From Enterobacter sp. RHBSTW-00994 (GTDB lineage: Bacteria > Pseudomonadota > Gammaproteobacteria > Enterobacterales > Enterobacteriaceae), in NCBI RefSeq assembly GCF_013782625.1, contig NZ_CP056199.1, positions 1,196,588 to 1,260,587 on the forward strand: 64,000 bases of DNA, given 5' to 3'. Below the pieces are notes generated by a model. The model worked only from the letters and a program-made list of their open reading frames with translations, was not told the DNA's origin and did no database searches. Positions 27,047 to 36,572 of the stretch are shown piece by piece. Made by a program: the position numbers and the translations under genes. How positions within the stretch are numbered: position 1 is the first letter of the stretch; the number at the start of each line of letters is the position of its first letter.

Positions 27047-27058
27047 GAATAATTATTC
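27047..27058. promoter_or_regulatory. Palindrome GAATAATTATTC near the transketolase start
   Basis: A perfect 12-bp palindrome 30 bp upstream of the transketolase A start codon, in the divergent region. Its half-site GAATA matches the larger element at 27105-27138 and the arms at 27255-27270, so it is a candidate additional regulator site. Confidence 0.5.
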
Positions 27059-27104
27059 CAGCAAGGCAGTAAATGACCCATCATGAATGGTTTCTTTTAC
27101 GTGA

Positions 27105-27138
27105 TTGAATATATATTCAATGCTGATTTATTATTCAT
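27105..27138. promoter_or_regulatory. Candidate SorC-regulator operator, catabolic promoter
   Basis: TTGAATATATATTCAA (27105-27120) is a perfect 16-bp palindrome, followed by a second half-element TGATTTATTATTCA. The 34-bp block matches 35715-35748, upstream of the sugar-binding protein gene, in 30 of 34 positions and in the same orientation. A protein-binding site shared by both promoters is the simplest reading. Confidence 0.7.
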
Positions 27139-27254
27139 AATGATAAGATATGCCCGGATTCAGGGTTTGTCTATGGCCGGATCGGGCTGTTTGCAAAAAA
27201 AGCGAAAACGATCACATTCGGATCTGTTTGCGGGGATAACGGCAGCTTGTTATC

Positions 27255-27270
27255 TATTCATCAATGAATA
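27255..27270. promoter_or_regulatory. Inverted repeat TATTCA-N4-TGAATA before the regulator gene
   Basis: Perfect 6-bp arms (27255-27260 and 27265-27270) 31 bp upstream of the regulator ATG. The sequence uses the same TGAATA half-site as the larger operators, suggesting autoregulation. Confidence 0.45.
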
Positions 27271-27301
27271 AAAATACAGGGACGAAATCAGGGGGAATGC
27301 C

Positions 27302-28252
27302 ATGTCGAAGCAGGATGAACAACGGTTGCTGGTGAAGATTGCCACGCTTTACTACAGCGAGAATAAAAAACAGTCCGAGATTGCCTCACTGCTGCATCTC
27401 TCGCAATCGTTCGTTTCGCGTGCGTTGACGCGTTGCCAGAAAGAGGGGCTGGTTAAAATCACCGTTGTCCAGCCGACCAATATTTTTGTGTCGCTGGAAA
27501 AAGCGCTGGAAGAGCAGTACGGGATCCGCCAGGCGATTGTGGTGGATGTCGGGGATAACCCGACCAATGCTCAGGTGAAACATGCCATCGGCAGCGCGGC
27601 GGCACATTATGTTGAAACGCGTCTGCGGCCAGAAGACCTGGTGGGGATCTCCTCCTGGAGTAGCACCATTCGTTGCATGGTGGATGAGATGCATCCGCAG
27701 AACATTCGCGCGGCCGGGGTGATCCAGTTGCTGGGCGGGGTAGGGCCAAATGGCAACGTCCAGGCGACCATCCTGACCCAACAGTTGGCTGCGCATCTTG
27801 ATTGCCCGGCGTGGCTGTTGCCGTCACAAAGTATTGAACACTCGGTGGAAGAACGCGCCAGGCTGGTGGGCAGCCCGGACGTCGCGGCAGTGGTCAGCAA
27901 GTTTGCTGAAGTCAATGTCGCCATTGTCGGGATTGGCGAACTTGAACCGTCGCAACTGCTGAAAAACTCCGGCAACTATTACAACGAAAACATGCTGAAA
28001 CTGCTGTCTGAGCGCGGGGCGGTAGGCGATATCTGCCTGCATTACTACGATGCGCAGGGCAAGCAGGTGCTGAGTCATGACGAGGACCCGGTTATTGGCA
28101 TGGAACTGTCTCAAATCCGCGCCTGCCCGCAAGTGATTGCGCTCGCAGGGGGGCCTGAGAAGTGCAATGCCATTCGCGGCGCGCTGGAAGGGGATTACAT
28201 CGACGTGTTGATCACCGATTACCCGACAGCGCGGAGTTTGCTGAAAGCGTAG
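27302..28252 (+). CDS. SorC/DeoR-type sugar-binding transcriptional regulator
   Basis: A 316-aa regulator with an N-terminal helix-turn-helix (KKQSEIASLLHLSQSFVSRALTRCQKEGLVKITV, about residues 21-55) and a C-terminal sugar-phosphate-sensing domain. VVDVGDNPTNAQVKHAIGSAAAHYVETRLRPEDLVGISSWSSTIRCMV and LLSERGAVGDICLHYYDAQGKQV are typical of SorC effector domains. AGGGGGAA precedes the ATG. It is divergent from the transketolase operon and probably binds the TGAATA palindromes in the 285-bp gap and upstream of the distant ABC operon. The effector would be a phosphorylated intermediate of the pathway. Confidence 0.92.
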   Translation: MSKQDEQRLLVKIATLYYSENKKQSEIASLLHLSQSFVSRALTRCQKEGLVKITVVQPTNIFVSLEKALEEQYGIRQAIVVDVGDNPTNAQVKHAIGSAAAHYVETRLRPEDLVGISSWSSTIRCMVDEMHPQNIRAAGVIQLLGGVGPNGNVQATILTQQLAAHLDCPAWLLPSQSIEHSVEERARLVGSPDVAAVVSKFAEVNVAIVGIGELEPSQLLKNSGNYYNENMLKLLSERGAVGDICLHYYDAQGKQVLSHDEDPVIGMELSQIRACPQVIALAGGPEKCNAIRGALEGDYIDVLITDYPTARSLLKA

Positions 28253-28273
28253 CAAACGTAAAGGGCCGGACAT

Positions 28274-28300
28274 GCCGGGGGCGACCAGGCTTAACCCGGC
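28274..28300. repeat. REP-like palindrome between convergent genes
   Basis: GCCGGG (28274-28279) and CCCGGC (28295-28300) enclose GGCGACCAGGCTTAA, the layout of a REP unit related to that at 11080. It marks the point where the G+C-rich sugar locus gives way to the AT-rich insert starting at 28381. Confidence 0.5.
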
Positions 28301-28380
28301 TGTTCGGGGGCGCGCGCGAAAAAGCAGAGCCCTCCCGGTAACTCCACAAACTTCTCCACGATAATATAAAGCACAACGTT

Positions 28381-29838
28381 TTATGCTTTACGGACCGTTT
28401 CTCTAATTAGCATGCCGCTGGACATCATTACATTCGTACCTTCGTCCTGAATATCATTAGGTTGTGAAAAAGTTGATGACAGTTGGCACTCCTGTAATAC
28501 AGCATCAAACTCACGCAGTACTCTATCAAGATCAAGATATTGCCTGCTTTGGACAATAAATACATCTTCTTCCTCAGCATCGTTTAAATTTTTAATAAAT
28601 ACGATAAATGCATCGCTGATGGTTTTATACTCACCATCAAAATGATATGAATTGATGTTGTTTTCGAGTCGTTCAATCATGAATTTTGCTGACCATTGCG
28701 TTCTTTCTTTATATTTTTCAATAATCTCATTCACGAGTAAGAACAACCCAAGGCTGGCCCTAAGTCGTACTTCCAGGTTGAAGTATTTTGATGGCAAAGC
28801 AATTTCCAGGTTCTCTGTCTGCGATACAGATTTCCATTCCCATTTTTCCTCAGTATATGTCTCTGTATTAATGGCATGGAACTGGTCCAGGCTTTCAGCA
28901 ATTTTAAGTAGCTTGCAAACGGCTTCATCAATGATGATTTCCTGAAATCCTTCGTCATTTTCACCTGGTGGATCATATGCTACTACTTTCAATCGACTGC
29001 CGGCATCGATACTGGTGTGTGTACATACCTGTGTTATGACAGATTGTGGCTGTTTAGGATCAGATGACCATCCGAGATGAGTGATTAGCCCCAGTTGTAG
29101 TAATCCTTCCTGAATTCTTTTGTTACGTCCTCTATCCGTTCCACCTTTACTTTCGAAAACATGCCATTTTCCGCTATCCGATTCAACGAGATAGTCTGGT
29201 GATTTTTTGCTGGTTAAGAGGTTTGTTTTTATTGAGGATGATATTCCTTTCGTATAAATACTGGTGTGCAACATCACCTTTACCTTTTCCCCTGCGGCGT
29301 CTAACCAATATTTTGCGGCTATAAAACTACCTATACCGCCGGCGATAAATGAAATTGCCACTTTCTCGGAAGGCTCGATTTTTGAATAGAAATCGCAGGT
29401 TACATAGGCATCATTTTTATCAACACGGATACATGATACCGCCATCAATAATCGCTTAATCAAGTAAGCGGAAAGTTCTTTTGACTCAGTAGAGCTTAAA
29501 AGAAGATGAGAGGACCACATTTTTCTACGACCGTAACCACATTCAAGTGCTGCACGTACGATTTGAGGAAGAGGTAACGCAGGATAGCGTGTCAAAAGGT
29601 TTTTATTAGGACCTTTGCCAAAATTTACGCTTGTCGTTTTTGTAAATGAGGTTTTTAGAAAATCTGCAGGTTTGGTTTTATCGTAAACTAGTTTTTTGGG
29701 ATCTTTTTTATCTTTAACCAGTTTAGGCCTTGGTCTTGTCCCAGGTATTTTAGGAACATAAAACTCGAATATATTGCCTTTGCTCGTTTTTGAGACTGGT
29801 TTTGACCTGGAACTTCTGCCGGATTGGGTTTTTGTCAC
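28381..29838 (-). CDS. Unknown protein with PD-(D/E)XK nuclease motif
   Basis: A soluble protein of 485 aa; I do not recognise the family as a whole. Residues 1-80 are Lys/Pro/Ser-rich and probably flexible. Residues 214-231 read PDYLVESDSGKWHVFESK: Asp215, then Glu229 and Lys231, the PD...ExK active site of restriction-endonuclease-fold enzymes. RIQEGLLQL follows with a possible conserved Gln, and a helix with GGIGSFIAAKYWL precedes. The C-terminal 200 residues are helical. No methylase, helicase or other defence gene is adjacent. AT-rich codon use and its position inside a divided sugar locus indicate recent acquisition. A stand-alone nuclease in host defence is possible; this is inference. 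Confidence 0.8.
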   Translation of the reverse strand: MTKTQSGRSSRSKPVSKTSKGNIFEFYVPKIPGTRPRPKLVKDKKDPKKLVYDKTKPADFLKTSFTKTTSVNFGKGPNKNLLTRYPALPLPQIVRAALECGYGRRKMWSSHLLLSSTESKELSAYLIKRLLMAVSCIRVDKNDAYVTCDFYSKIEPSEKVAISFIAGGIGSFIAAKYWLDAAGEKVKVMLHTSIYTKGISSSIKTNLLTSKKSPDYLVESDSGKWHVFESKGGTDRGRNKRIQEGLLQLGLITHLGWSSDPKQPQSVITQVCTHTSIDAGSRLKVVAYDPPGENDEGFQEIIIDEAVCKLLKIAESLDQFHAINTETYTEEKWEWKSVSQTENLEIALPSKYFNLEVRLRASLGLFLLVNEIIEKYKERTQWSAKFMIERLENNINSYHFDGEYKTISDAFIVFIKNLNDAEEEDVFIVQSRQYLDLDRVLREFDAVLQECQLSSTFSQPNDIQDEGTNVMMSSGMLIRETVRKA

Positions 29839-30050
29839 AATAACATCCTTTTTAGAAGACGCATGCTGAATTAAAAATGAGTATCAGAAATTGTCGGGCC
29901 GGCGAGATATCCCCCGGTTGCTTGACGTCATCACAATGAGAGTAAACTCATTTTCGTTAGCATCCATCATTATAGTGCTATGATATGACTACTGAAATTA
30001 GTAGGCGTTTCTCAGACGTTCCAGTAGCCATTCACTATATTGGATTGTGG

Positions 30051-31340
30051 TTACCCATTAATAACACAGGAATTTATCACCAGCTTATCCCCGTTATATG
30101 TACATCCCTCTCGGGTGCGGTATTTATCAGGATGCTCGCAGCCATAAGTGGTTGTGCCATCGCTGTTTTGCGTTGAACTGAAAATACCTTTAATTACATT
30201 CTTACAGCACTGTTTAAACCTGGACGGCGTGGCATAGGTGCATTTTTCCTGATTGCTGGAGAACGATTGCATGCCGCTTTTAACGGCTCCCATCATTTCC
30301 GGGTTATCCGACATACTGACGGCAGAGTCTGCCAGGCTGTTATTCACCGCCTGCGCAACATTGCCCCCTGATGCGCTTGCGACACCAGCACTGACGACCG
30401 CTCCCGTCACCGTGTTCACCAGATCCTGCGTCTGGTCACGCTGTTGTGCTTCAAATTCGGCGTTACTTTTTGCCAGCGCAGCATCTGCCTGGGCGCTTTC
30501 AGCATCGGATTTTAAGAAGCCCTGATACTGTTTTTTGACGCCTTCGTAGTAGGCAGCCAACACAGGTTCACCGGCTTTCCGGTAAGCCTCTGAAAGGAAT
30601 GCACCGCGTTTATAGCCTGCCAGGTTGGCATCGCCGCCAGCGGAAGACTCAACGCCTGGCCCGGCGATATTTCTTGCCCGCGCTTCTGCTTCAACATGCT
30701 CGATAGTGGCCTGACGCGTAGTCAGTGTCTGTGCCAGCTTTTTGTCACCTAATGACTGGGCGAGCTTGATCGGTCTGTCGAAACGTAGTGGAAATTTAGG
30801 ATTATCAATCAGCGCCATGTAGTTATTCATCAGGCTCTTGTCACGCGTGCCCACATCATAGATGGCATCCAGCACATCGACATTGCTTTTGCTGTCTGAG
30901 ATCGGTAGCGCCTGGTTGATGTAATCCTGCGCTTTTGCTGGATTCAGGCGTGCCATGCTGATGTTGTAATACATCGTTGCGGGTCTTTGTAAATAAGGGT
31001 TGGCATTTTTAAAGGCCATCAGTTTTGCAAAGGCATCCGCCGCTGGCTGGTACTGCTGGAGGGAGTAATAACTCAGCCCGGCATAGTAGTAGGCATCTTT
31101 TGCATCCGTGGTCATCATCCCGTCTTTAATCGGACAGGAAGCCAAAACCGTGTTGGAGGTATTAATCGCGCTCTGATACTGCTTGTTATTGATCGCAATG
31201 TTGGCGTCATAGAGCAATTGAGAGCAGTGCGACTCTGCGGAGGTGTCGCTACCAGAAGAGAGGTTACTGCAACCAGATAAAAGATGTGTGAGTGCAAATA
31301 CGGCGATGGCAAAGGGCAGTCGTGTGAGAGAACGCTTCAT
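30051..31340 (-). CDS. TPR-like outer-membrane or periplasmic lipoprotein, unknown function
   Basis: A 429-aa protein with a signal peptide ending in LLSGC (Cys24 lipidated). Residues 40-200 hold helical repeats reminiscent of TPRs (CSQLLYDANIAINNKQYQSAINTSNTVL, DAYYYAGLSYYSLQQYQPAADAFAKL, AKAQDYINQALPIS). A Gln/Ala-rich coiled segment (about 265-310) and a Gly/Ala/Val-rich stretch follow. The C terminus has six to seven cysteines (KCTYATPSRFKQCCKN, YGCEHPD, REGCTYN, NSCVING), implying disulfides in the periplasm. It stands alone between the nuclease-like gene and the sugar ABC operon. I cannot assign a function. Confidence 0.82.
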   Translation of the reverse strand: MKRSLTRLPFAIAVFALTHLLSGCSNLSSGSDTSAESHCSQLLYDANIAINNKQYQSAINTSNTVLASCPIKDGMMTTDAKDAYYYAGLSYYSLQQYQPAADAFAKLMAFKNANPYLQRPATMYYNISMARLNPAKAQDYINQALPISDSKSNVDVLDAIYDVGTRDKSLMNNYMALIDNPKFPLRFDRPIKLAQSLGDKKLAQTLTTRQATIEHVEAEARARNIAGPGVESSAGGDANLAGYKRGAFLSEAYRKAGEPVLAAYYEGVKKQYQGFLKSDAESAQADAALAKSNAEFEAQQRDQTQDLVNTVTGAVVSAGVASASGGNVAQAVNNSLADSAVSMSDNPEMMGAVKSGMQSFSSNQEKCTYATPSRFKQCCKNVIKGIFSSTQNSDGTTTYGCEHPDKYRTREGCTYNGDKLVINSCVING

Positions 31341-31522
31341 ATAACCTCTCGATTATTCAGTGAGTTATTTTTTGTAACGTGACGATGGCTGTCGTACTAC
31401 ACATGACGGTGAAATTAAATGAAACATTTAATTTACATAATAATACAAATAATCACGGTAACGTATTTTTTCACTGCGTTCTCAGCCGAAGGGTTAGCCA
31501 TGCTAACCCTTTTGTGGCCGGG

Positions 31523-32611
31523 CTATTTTCCTTCCATCACCGCCTTTTGCGCCACGACGGCGGCTTTCTGCTGCATGCGGTTTTGCATCTGGTCGATAAT
31601 CACTGCGACGATAATCACGATGCCTTTAATCACCATTTGCCAGAATTCGCTGACCCCCATCATCACCAGTCCATCGGCCAAAAAACCGATAACAAATGCG
31701 CCAATCAGCGTGCCGAGAATGGTTCCGCGCCCGCCTGCCAACGATGTTCCGCCGAGTACCACGGCGGCAATCGCGTTCATCTCAAACGCCGTTCCGTTTG
31801 CTGGATGGCTGGCTAACAGTTGAGCGGAAACCACAATCCCGGCGATAGCGGCGCAGAAGCCGGACAAGGTATAGACCAGCACCTTGACCTGTTTGACTTT
31901 TACACCCGAAAGTTCTGCTGCGCGTTCGTTATCACCAATGGCGTAGACGTGGCGACCAAAGGGCAGGCGGCGGGCGATATAGGCGATGACCACGGCAAGC
32001 ACAATCATCAGCCAGATGGCCCACGGAATACCGAGCAGCGTGCCAGCTCCAATCTCATCGAAGCCCGTGTTGCCCAGTTGCGGGTTACCGGAAAGGCCGG
32101 GGAAGGTTTGTCCATCGGAGGTCAGCATGGCTGTACCACGCAGAACATACATCGTTCCCAGCGTGCAGATGAACGGGGCAACGTTATAGCGGGTTATGAT
32201 CCAGCCGTTGACCGCACCGATTAACGCGCCGATGAGTAACACGACAGGGACAATTACCCAGACGCTGGGGAAAATGGCGATGCCGAACATTGGCAGCACG
32301 ATGCCTTTGGTGATAAGCCACCCTGCAACCATGCCGCACAGTCCAAGCGTTGCGCCAATCGACAGGTCAATCCCGGCGGTGATGATCACAAAGGTGATCC
32401 CCAGCGCCAGAAAAGCATTAATGGCGATGTGCTTGATCATGATCACCAGACTGCCCGCCGAGAGGAAACCCGGCACGGTGATCGTAAAGAAACCCACAAT
32501 GATGAACAGCGCAATAAACGTGCGCATTTTCAACAGAAGTAGCAGGATATTTTCCCGGGAAAGCGCCACCCCTTTTTGCGGTGTGAGCGCGACAGACTGT
32601 GTCGTTTTCAT
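31523..32611 (-). CDS. Ribose-type sugar ABC transporter permease
   Basis: A 362-aa inner-membrane permease of the BPD_transp_2 (RbsC) family with about ten helices. IKHIAINAFLALGITFVIITAGIDLSIGATLGLCGMVAG and AIAAVVLGGTSLAGGRGTILGTLIGAFVIGFLADGLVMMGVSEFWQ are the defining segments. I prefer ATG 32611 (MKTTQSVALT) over the GTG at 32629 because AGGGG lies upstream and the ATG follows the ATPase stop codon by one base. It is the last gene of the binding protein, DUF2291, ATPase, permease operon. Confidence 0.92.
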   Translation of the reverse strand: MKTTQSVALTPQKGVALSRENILLLLLKMRTFIALFIIVGFFTITVPGFLSAGSLVIMIKHIAINAFLALGITFVIITAGIDLSIGATLGLCGMVAGWLITKGIVLPMFGIAIFPSVWVIVPVVLLIGALIGAVNGWIITRYNVAPFICTLGTMYVLRGTAMLTSDGQTFPGLSGNPQLGNTGFDEIGAGTLLGIPWAIWLMIVLAVVIAYIARRLPFGRHVYAIGDNERAAELSGVKVKQVKVLVYTLSGFCAAIAGIVVSAQLLASHPANGTAFEMNAIAAVVLGGTSLAGGRGTILGTLIGAFVIGFLADGLVMMGVSEFWQMVIKGIVIIVAVIIDQMQNRMQQKAAVVAQKAVMEGK

Positions 32612-32612
32612 A

Positions 32613-34142
32613 TCAGAACCCCTGAGCACTTGCCGTTACCAGTGCCGATTCTTCGGCCCGATCGCGAACGATATCCGCGGTCAGTTTGCCGCCAGACATC
32701 ACCAGAATGCGGTCAGATACCGCCATAATTTCTTTCAAATCGGAGGTGGAAAAAACTATTGCGATGCCCCGGTTTGAAAGTTCCACCATCATGCGAAACA
32801 CATCCGCTTTCGCCCCCACATCAATGCCGCGCGTGGGTTCATCGAGGAACAGGACTTTAGGATCGGTGAGCAACGAGCGGCCAATCACCACCTTTTGCTG
32901 GTTGCCGCCGCTCAGCGCCTGAATTTCGACCTCGGGCGAGGAGACCTTGATCGACAGATTGCCGATGGTAGTGGCGACCACGGCATGCTCCTGTTTTTGC
33001 GAGATGGTCAAACCGCGCTGTAACCGTCGCCACAGGCTGGCGATGGTCAGATTGCTGGCGACCGATGAGCCGGGAAAAATCCCGGTTCGTTTCCTGTCTT
33101 CCGGAACCAGGCTCATGCCCATGCGGATACGGTCGGCGGTGGCGAGCCGTTGCGGAACGGGTTTGCTGTCCAGCCACAGTTTGCCCAGATAATTACGCTG
33201 CGTACCCAACATGCATTCGAAAAGCTCAGTTCGCCCCGCACCCATCAGGCCGTAAATCCCGACAATCTCCCCGGCGCGCACGTTAAAACTGACATCATTG
33301 ACCACTGAGTTACCCGCAGCATTAACGCAGGTAATGTGTTCAGCTTCGAGCACCGGAGTGCCAAACGTCCGCCCTGGCGAGAGGAAGTTGTTGACCGGGT
33401 CGCTGCCGAGCATCTCGCGTACAATCCACGGCACATCGATATCGTTTACCTGCGCCTCAGACTGAAATTTGCCGTCACGTAAAATGGTGATCACATCGCC
33501 AATGGCCATTAACTCTTCCAGACGGTGCGAGATATAGATGATGGATACCCCCTGGCGGGTCAGCTCGCGGATCACACGAAACAGAATATCCACCTCCGTT
33601 TTGCTCAGGGCCGATGTCGGTTCATCCAGGATCAGGATGTCAGCATCTTCCGCCAGCGCTTTGGCAATCTCGATAAGCTGCTGCTGTCCGACTTTAAGAT
33701 TGCCGACCAGTTCGCGTGGTGAAATGGGCTGATCGAGCCTTTTCAGCAAGGTGGCGGCGTGTGCTTCCTGCTCACTTTCGTTAATCGGCATCACGCCTTT
33801 CTGCCGTTCTCGCCCGAGAAAGATGTTTTCCGCCACGTTCAGATTTTCGAACAGGTTTAGCTCCTGATGCACCATGCCAATACCCTGCGCTGCCGCGTCG
33901 CGGGTATTGGTAAAATGGACCTGTTTTCCGTTAAGCCACATTTCGCCCAGGCTGGGTTGCTGAACACCCGCCAGGATTTTCATCAGCGTGGATTTTCCGG
34001 CCCCGTTTTCGCCAATGATAACGTTCACTTTGCCGCGCCAGACGCGGTAGTCGACGTTATCCAGTGCCACAGTGCCAGGAAACAGCATCGATATGCCGCG
34101 TGTGCGCAGGATGATGTCGTCAGTCGGGATGTCGTTCATCAT
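32613..34142 (-). CDS. Ribose-type sugar ABC transporter ATP-binding protein (two NBDs)
   Basis: A 509-aa RbsA-like protein with two fused nucleotide-binding domains. The first has Walker A GENGAGKST and Walker B ILILDEPTSALSKTE. The second has the degenerate GLMGAGRTE and a good LSGGNQQKVVIGRSLLTDPKVLFLDEPTRGIDVGAK, as usual for this family. AGGAG precedes the ATG at 34142, which overlaps the end of the DUF2291 gene by 4 bp. Confidence 0.93.
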   Translation of the reverse strand: MMNDIPTDDIILRTRGISMLFPGTVALDNVDYRVWRGKVNVIIGENGAGKSTLMKILAGVQQPSLGEMWLNGKQVHFTNTRDAAAQGIGMVHQELNLFENLNVAENIFLGRERQKGVMPINESEQEAHAATLLKRLDQPISPRELVGNLKVGQQQLIEIAKALAEDADILILDEPTSALSKTEVDILFRVIRELTRQGVSIIYISHRLEELMAIGDVITILRDGKFQSEAQVNDIDVPWIVREMLGSDPVNNFLSPGRTFGTPVLEAEHITCVNAAGNSVVNDVSFNVRAGEIVGIYGLMGAGRTELFECMLGTQRNYLGKLWLDSKPVPQRLATADRIRMGMSLVPEDRKRTGIFPGSSVASNLTIASLWRRLQRGLTISQKQEHAVVATTIGNLSIKVSSPEVEIQALSGGNQQKVVIGRSLLTDPKVLFLDEPTRGIDVGAKADVFRMMVELSNRGIAIVFSTSDLKEIMAVSDRILVMSGGKLTADIVRDRAEESALVTASAQGF

Positions 34143-34747
34143 GGCGTCTCCTGTTTCAGTTCCAGCGCGGTGGCCTCTTCGGCTTTACCGGCGGTGATCG
34201 TCGTGGCGAAGACGATACTGGCTGTTTTGCCGTTCCAGCTGTCGTCCACTTTCGGCAGGTACGTCACTGCTTCGCGGTTAAAGGCGCGAGAGAGCTGGGC
34301 AAACTGAACCTGGTTGGTGAACTCCTCGAAGCGGAATCCTGCCGCATCGCGAATGGCATTGCCGCGCATCACCGGGCCACTCTGGATCGACAACGGCTGG
34401 CCGTTGACCGTCATTACCACTTTTTGCTCGCGTGCGTTGCTGCTATCTACCCGCTCAATTTTGCCGGTAAGCCGGACAAACACACTTTGCGGTGTGGCGG
34501 AGGGGATTTTGAGTTGTGCTGCCAGCGTACTGGCATCCAGTGCGTGCTGACTGGCAGTATTCAGTACCCTTGATTGCCAGGTTTGTTGCGCGATCTGCTG
34601 AGGGGTCTGGTTGTCAAAACTGGCTTTTGCGTTCGGATCGGCAGGCATCATCGGCTTGCCGTCCGCGTCCAGATCCACCACTGTGCAGGCCGTCAGCAAC
34701 AGGGCGGCGCACCCTGTAAGTGCTGCGCCCCATTGTTTTAACCACAT
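34139..34747 (-). CDS. DUF2291 family lipoprotein of the sugar ABC operon
   Basis: A 202-aa protein with signal peptide and lipobox LLTAC followed by TVVDLDADGKP, the conserved start of DUF2291. RLTGKIERVDSSNAREQKVVMTVNGQPLSIQSGPVMRGNAIRDAAGFRFEEFTNQVQFAQLSRAFN is the core. DUF2291 proteins occur in operons for ribose-type ABC transporters of plant-derived or rare sugars; their role is unknown, perhaps assisting capture of the ligand at the periplasmic face. It lies 11 bp after the binding-protein gene. Confidence 0.85.
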   Translation of the reverse strand: MWLKQWGAALTGCAALLLTACTVVDLDADGKPMMPADPNAKASFDNQTPQQIAQQTWQSRVLNTASQHALDASTLAAQLKIPSATPQSVFVRLTGKIERVDSSNAREQKVVMTVNGQPLSIQSGPVMRGNAIRDAAGFRFEEFTNQVQFAQLSRAFNREAVTYLPKVDDSWNGKTASIVFATTITAGKAEEATALELKQETP

Positions 34748-34758
34748 AGCGCCTCCGC

Positions 34759-35778
<1,020 letters not shown>

Positions 35779-35835
35779 CTACGGTTTAGGCAGCTAATTT
35801 CTTAAAAGGAGAAAAGGATCACGATCCTGATGAAG

Positions 35836-36495
35836 TCAGATGCGGCAAAGAAGTGTCACGATAGTGGCGTCAAAACGACACCATGAGAGAGTAATGTTTT
35901 GATTTTTTTTAATATTATTCAATGTATGGTTGAGTTCGAGGGTCAATGTGGTGTCGTTGAGGGAAAGAACCCTGGCGCAATCAAAACCCATCAGCCTCTT
36001 CACCTGAGGGAAGAGCGCTTTAAACAGGCTTTCTTTGGCGCTGAAAGTAAGCGTTAACGCTAAAGCAAACGGGAAACCCGAGCGGGAAAGAATGGCGTCT
36101 TCCTGGGGATCTATTATGCCGCCTTTGATTTCCTGTGCGTCATTTTCGCTGAGGATCGCTTCGCAATCGATACCAATAAGCGCATTTTGGTGACGAATAG
36201 CTATCGCCATTGCCTGAGATCCACTGTGGGTGATACTCCCTGAAATTCCCTTTGACCAGAGCGGTTCCCCATTGGGTCCGATGCCTGGCAGGGTGCGATC
36301 GTGCAAGGCGCTAAGCGCATGTGCGGCGGCGATCCGTCCGGCAAGGTGTTCGGCTTTACGTTTACGCCCGGCGGGAGTGATCTGTGCGTGATGAGGGAGC
36401 CACAGAAGATCGGCATCGGTAAACGTTGTGAGATCGAAGGTGATACGATGGACGGTTTGGTCGGCAAGAGGGAATGTGGTGTGGGTAGTTTGCAT
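35836..36495 (-). CDS. entD: EntD, enterobactin synthase 4'-phosphopantetheinyl transferase
   Basis: A 219-aa Sfp-type transferase that attaches the phosphopantetheine arm from CoA to the carrier domains of EntB and EntF. The Mg2+-binding motif NALIGIDCEAI and the SAKESLFKALFPQVKRLMGFD motif are intact, and the N-terminal PAGRKRKAEHLAGRIAAAHAL is typical. It lies downstream of fepA on the same strand, as in E. coli, but a hairpin and a palindromic repeat stand between, so read-through may be limited. The last 60 codons are more AT-rich than the rest. Confidence 0.94.
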   Translation of the reverse strand: MQTTHTTFPLADQTVHRITFDLTTFTDADLLWLPHHAQITPAGRKRKAEHLAGRIAAAHALSALHDRTLPGIGPNGEPLWSKGISGSITHSGSQAMAIAIRHQNALIGIDCEAILSENDAQEIKGGIIDPQEDAILSRSGFPFALALTLTFSAKESLFKALFPQVKRLMGFDCARVLSLNDTTLTLELNHTLNNIKKNQNITLSWCRFDATIVTLLCRI

Positions 36496-36514
36496 TGCGA
36501 TGTCCTGACCCCGA

Positions 36515-36537
36515 TCCTCTTCCGGTGGGAGAGGGGG
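36515..36537. repeat. Degenerate GGGAGAGG-type repeat between fepA and entD
   Basis: ATCCTCTTCC-GGT-GGGAGAGGGGG, an imperfect copy of the dispersed palindrome. It lies directly between the fepA terminator hairpin and the start of entD. Confidence 0.5.
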
Positions 36538-36563
36538 AAAACGGCAACCGGAGTTGCCGTTTT
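36538..36563 (-). terminator. Hairpin after fepA
   Basis: AAAACGGCAAC (36538-36548), loop CGGA, GTTGCCGTTTT (36553-36563): a perfect 11-bp stem with a T-run on either strand, 10 bp after the fepA stop. It probably ends or attenuates the fepA message before entD. Confidence 0.8.
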
Positions 36564-36572
36564 GTTTTTACC

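Noticed and set aside
29985-30176. Small plus-strand ORF upstream of the nuclease-like gene
   Set aside because: It overlaps the 3' end of the lipoprotein gene antisense, and its sequence shows no family features or good start signal; an antitoxin was considered but cannot be supported.
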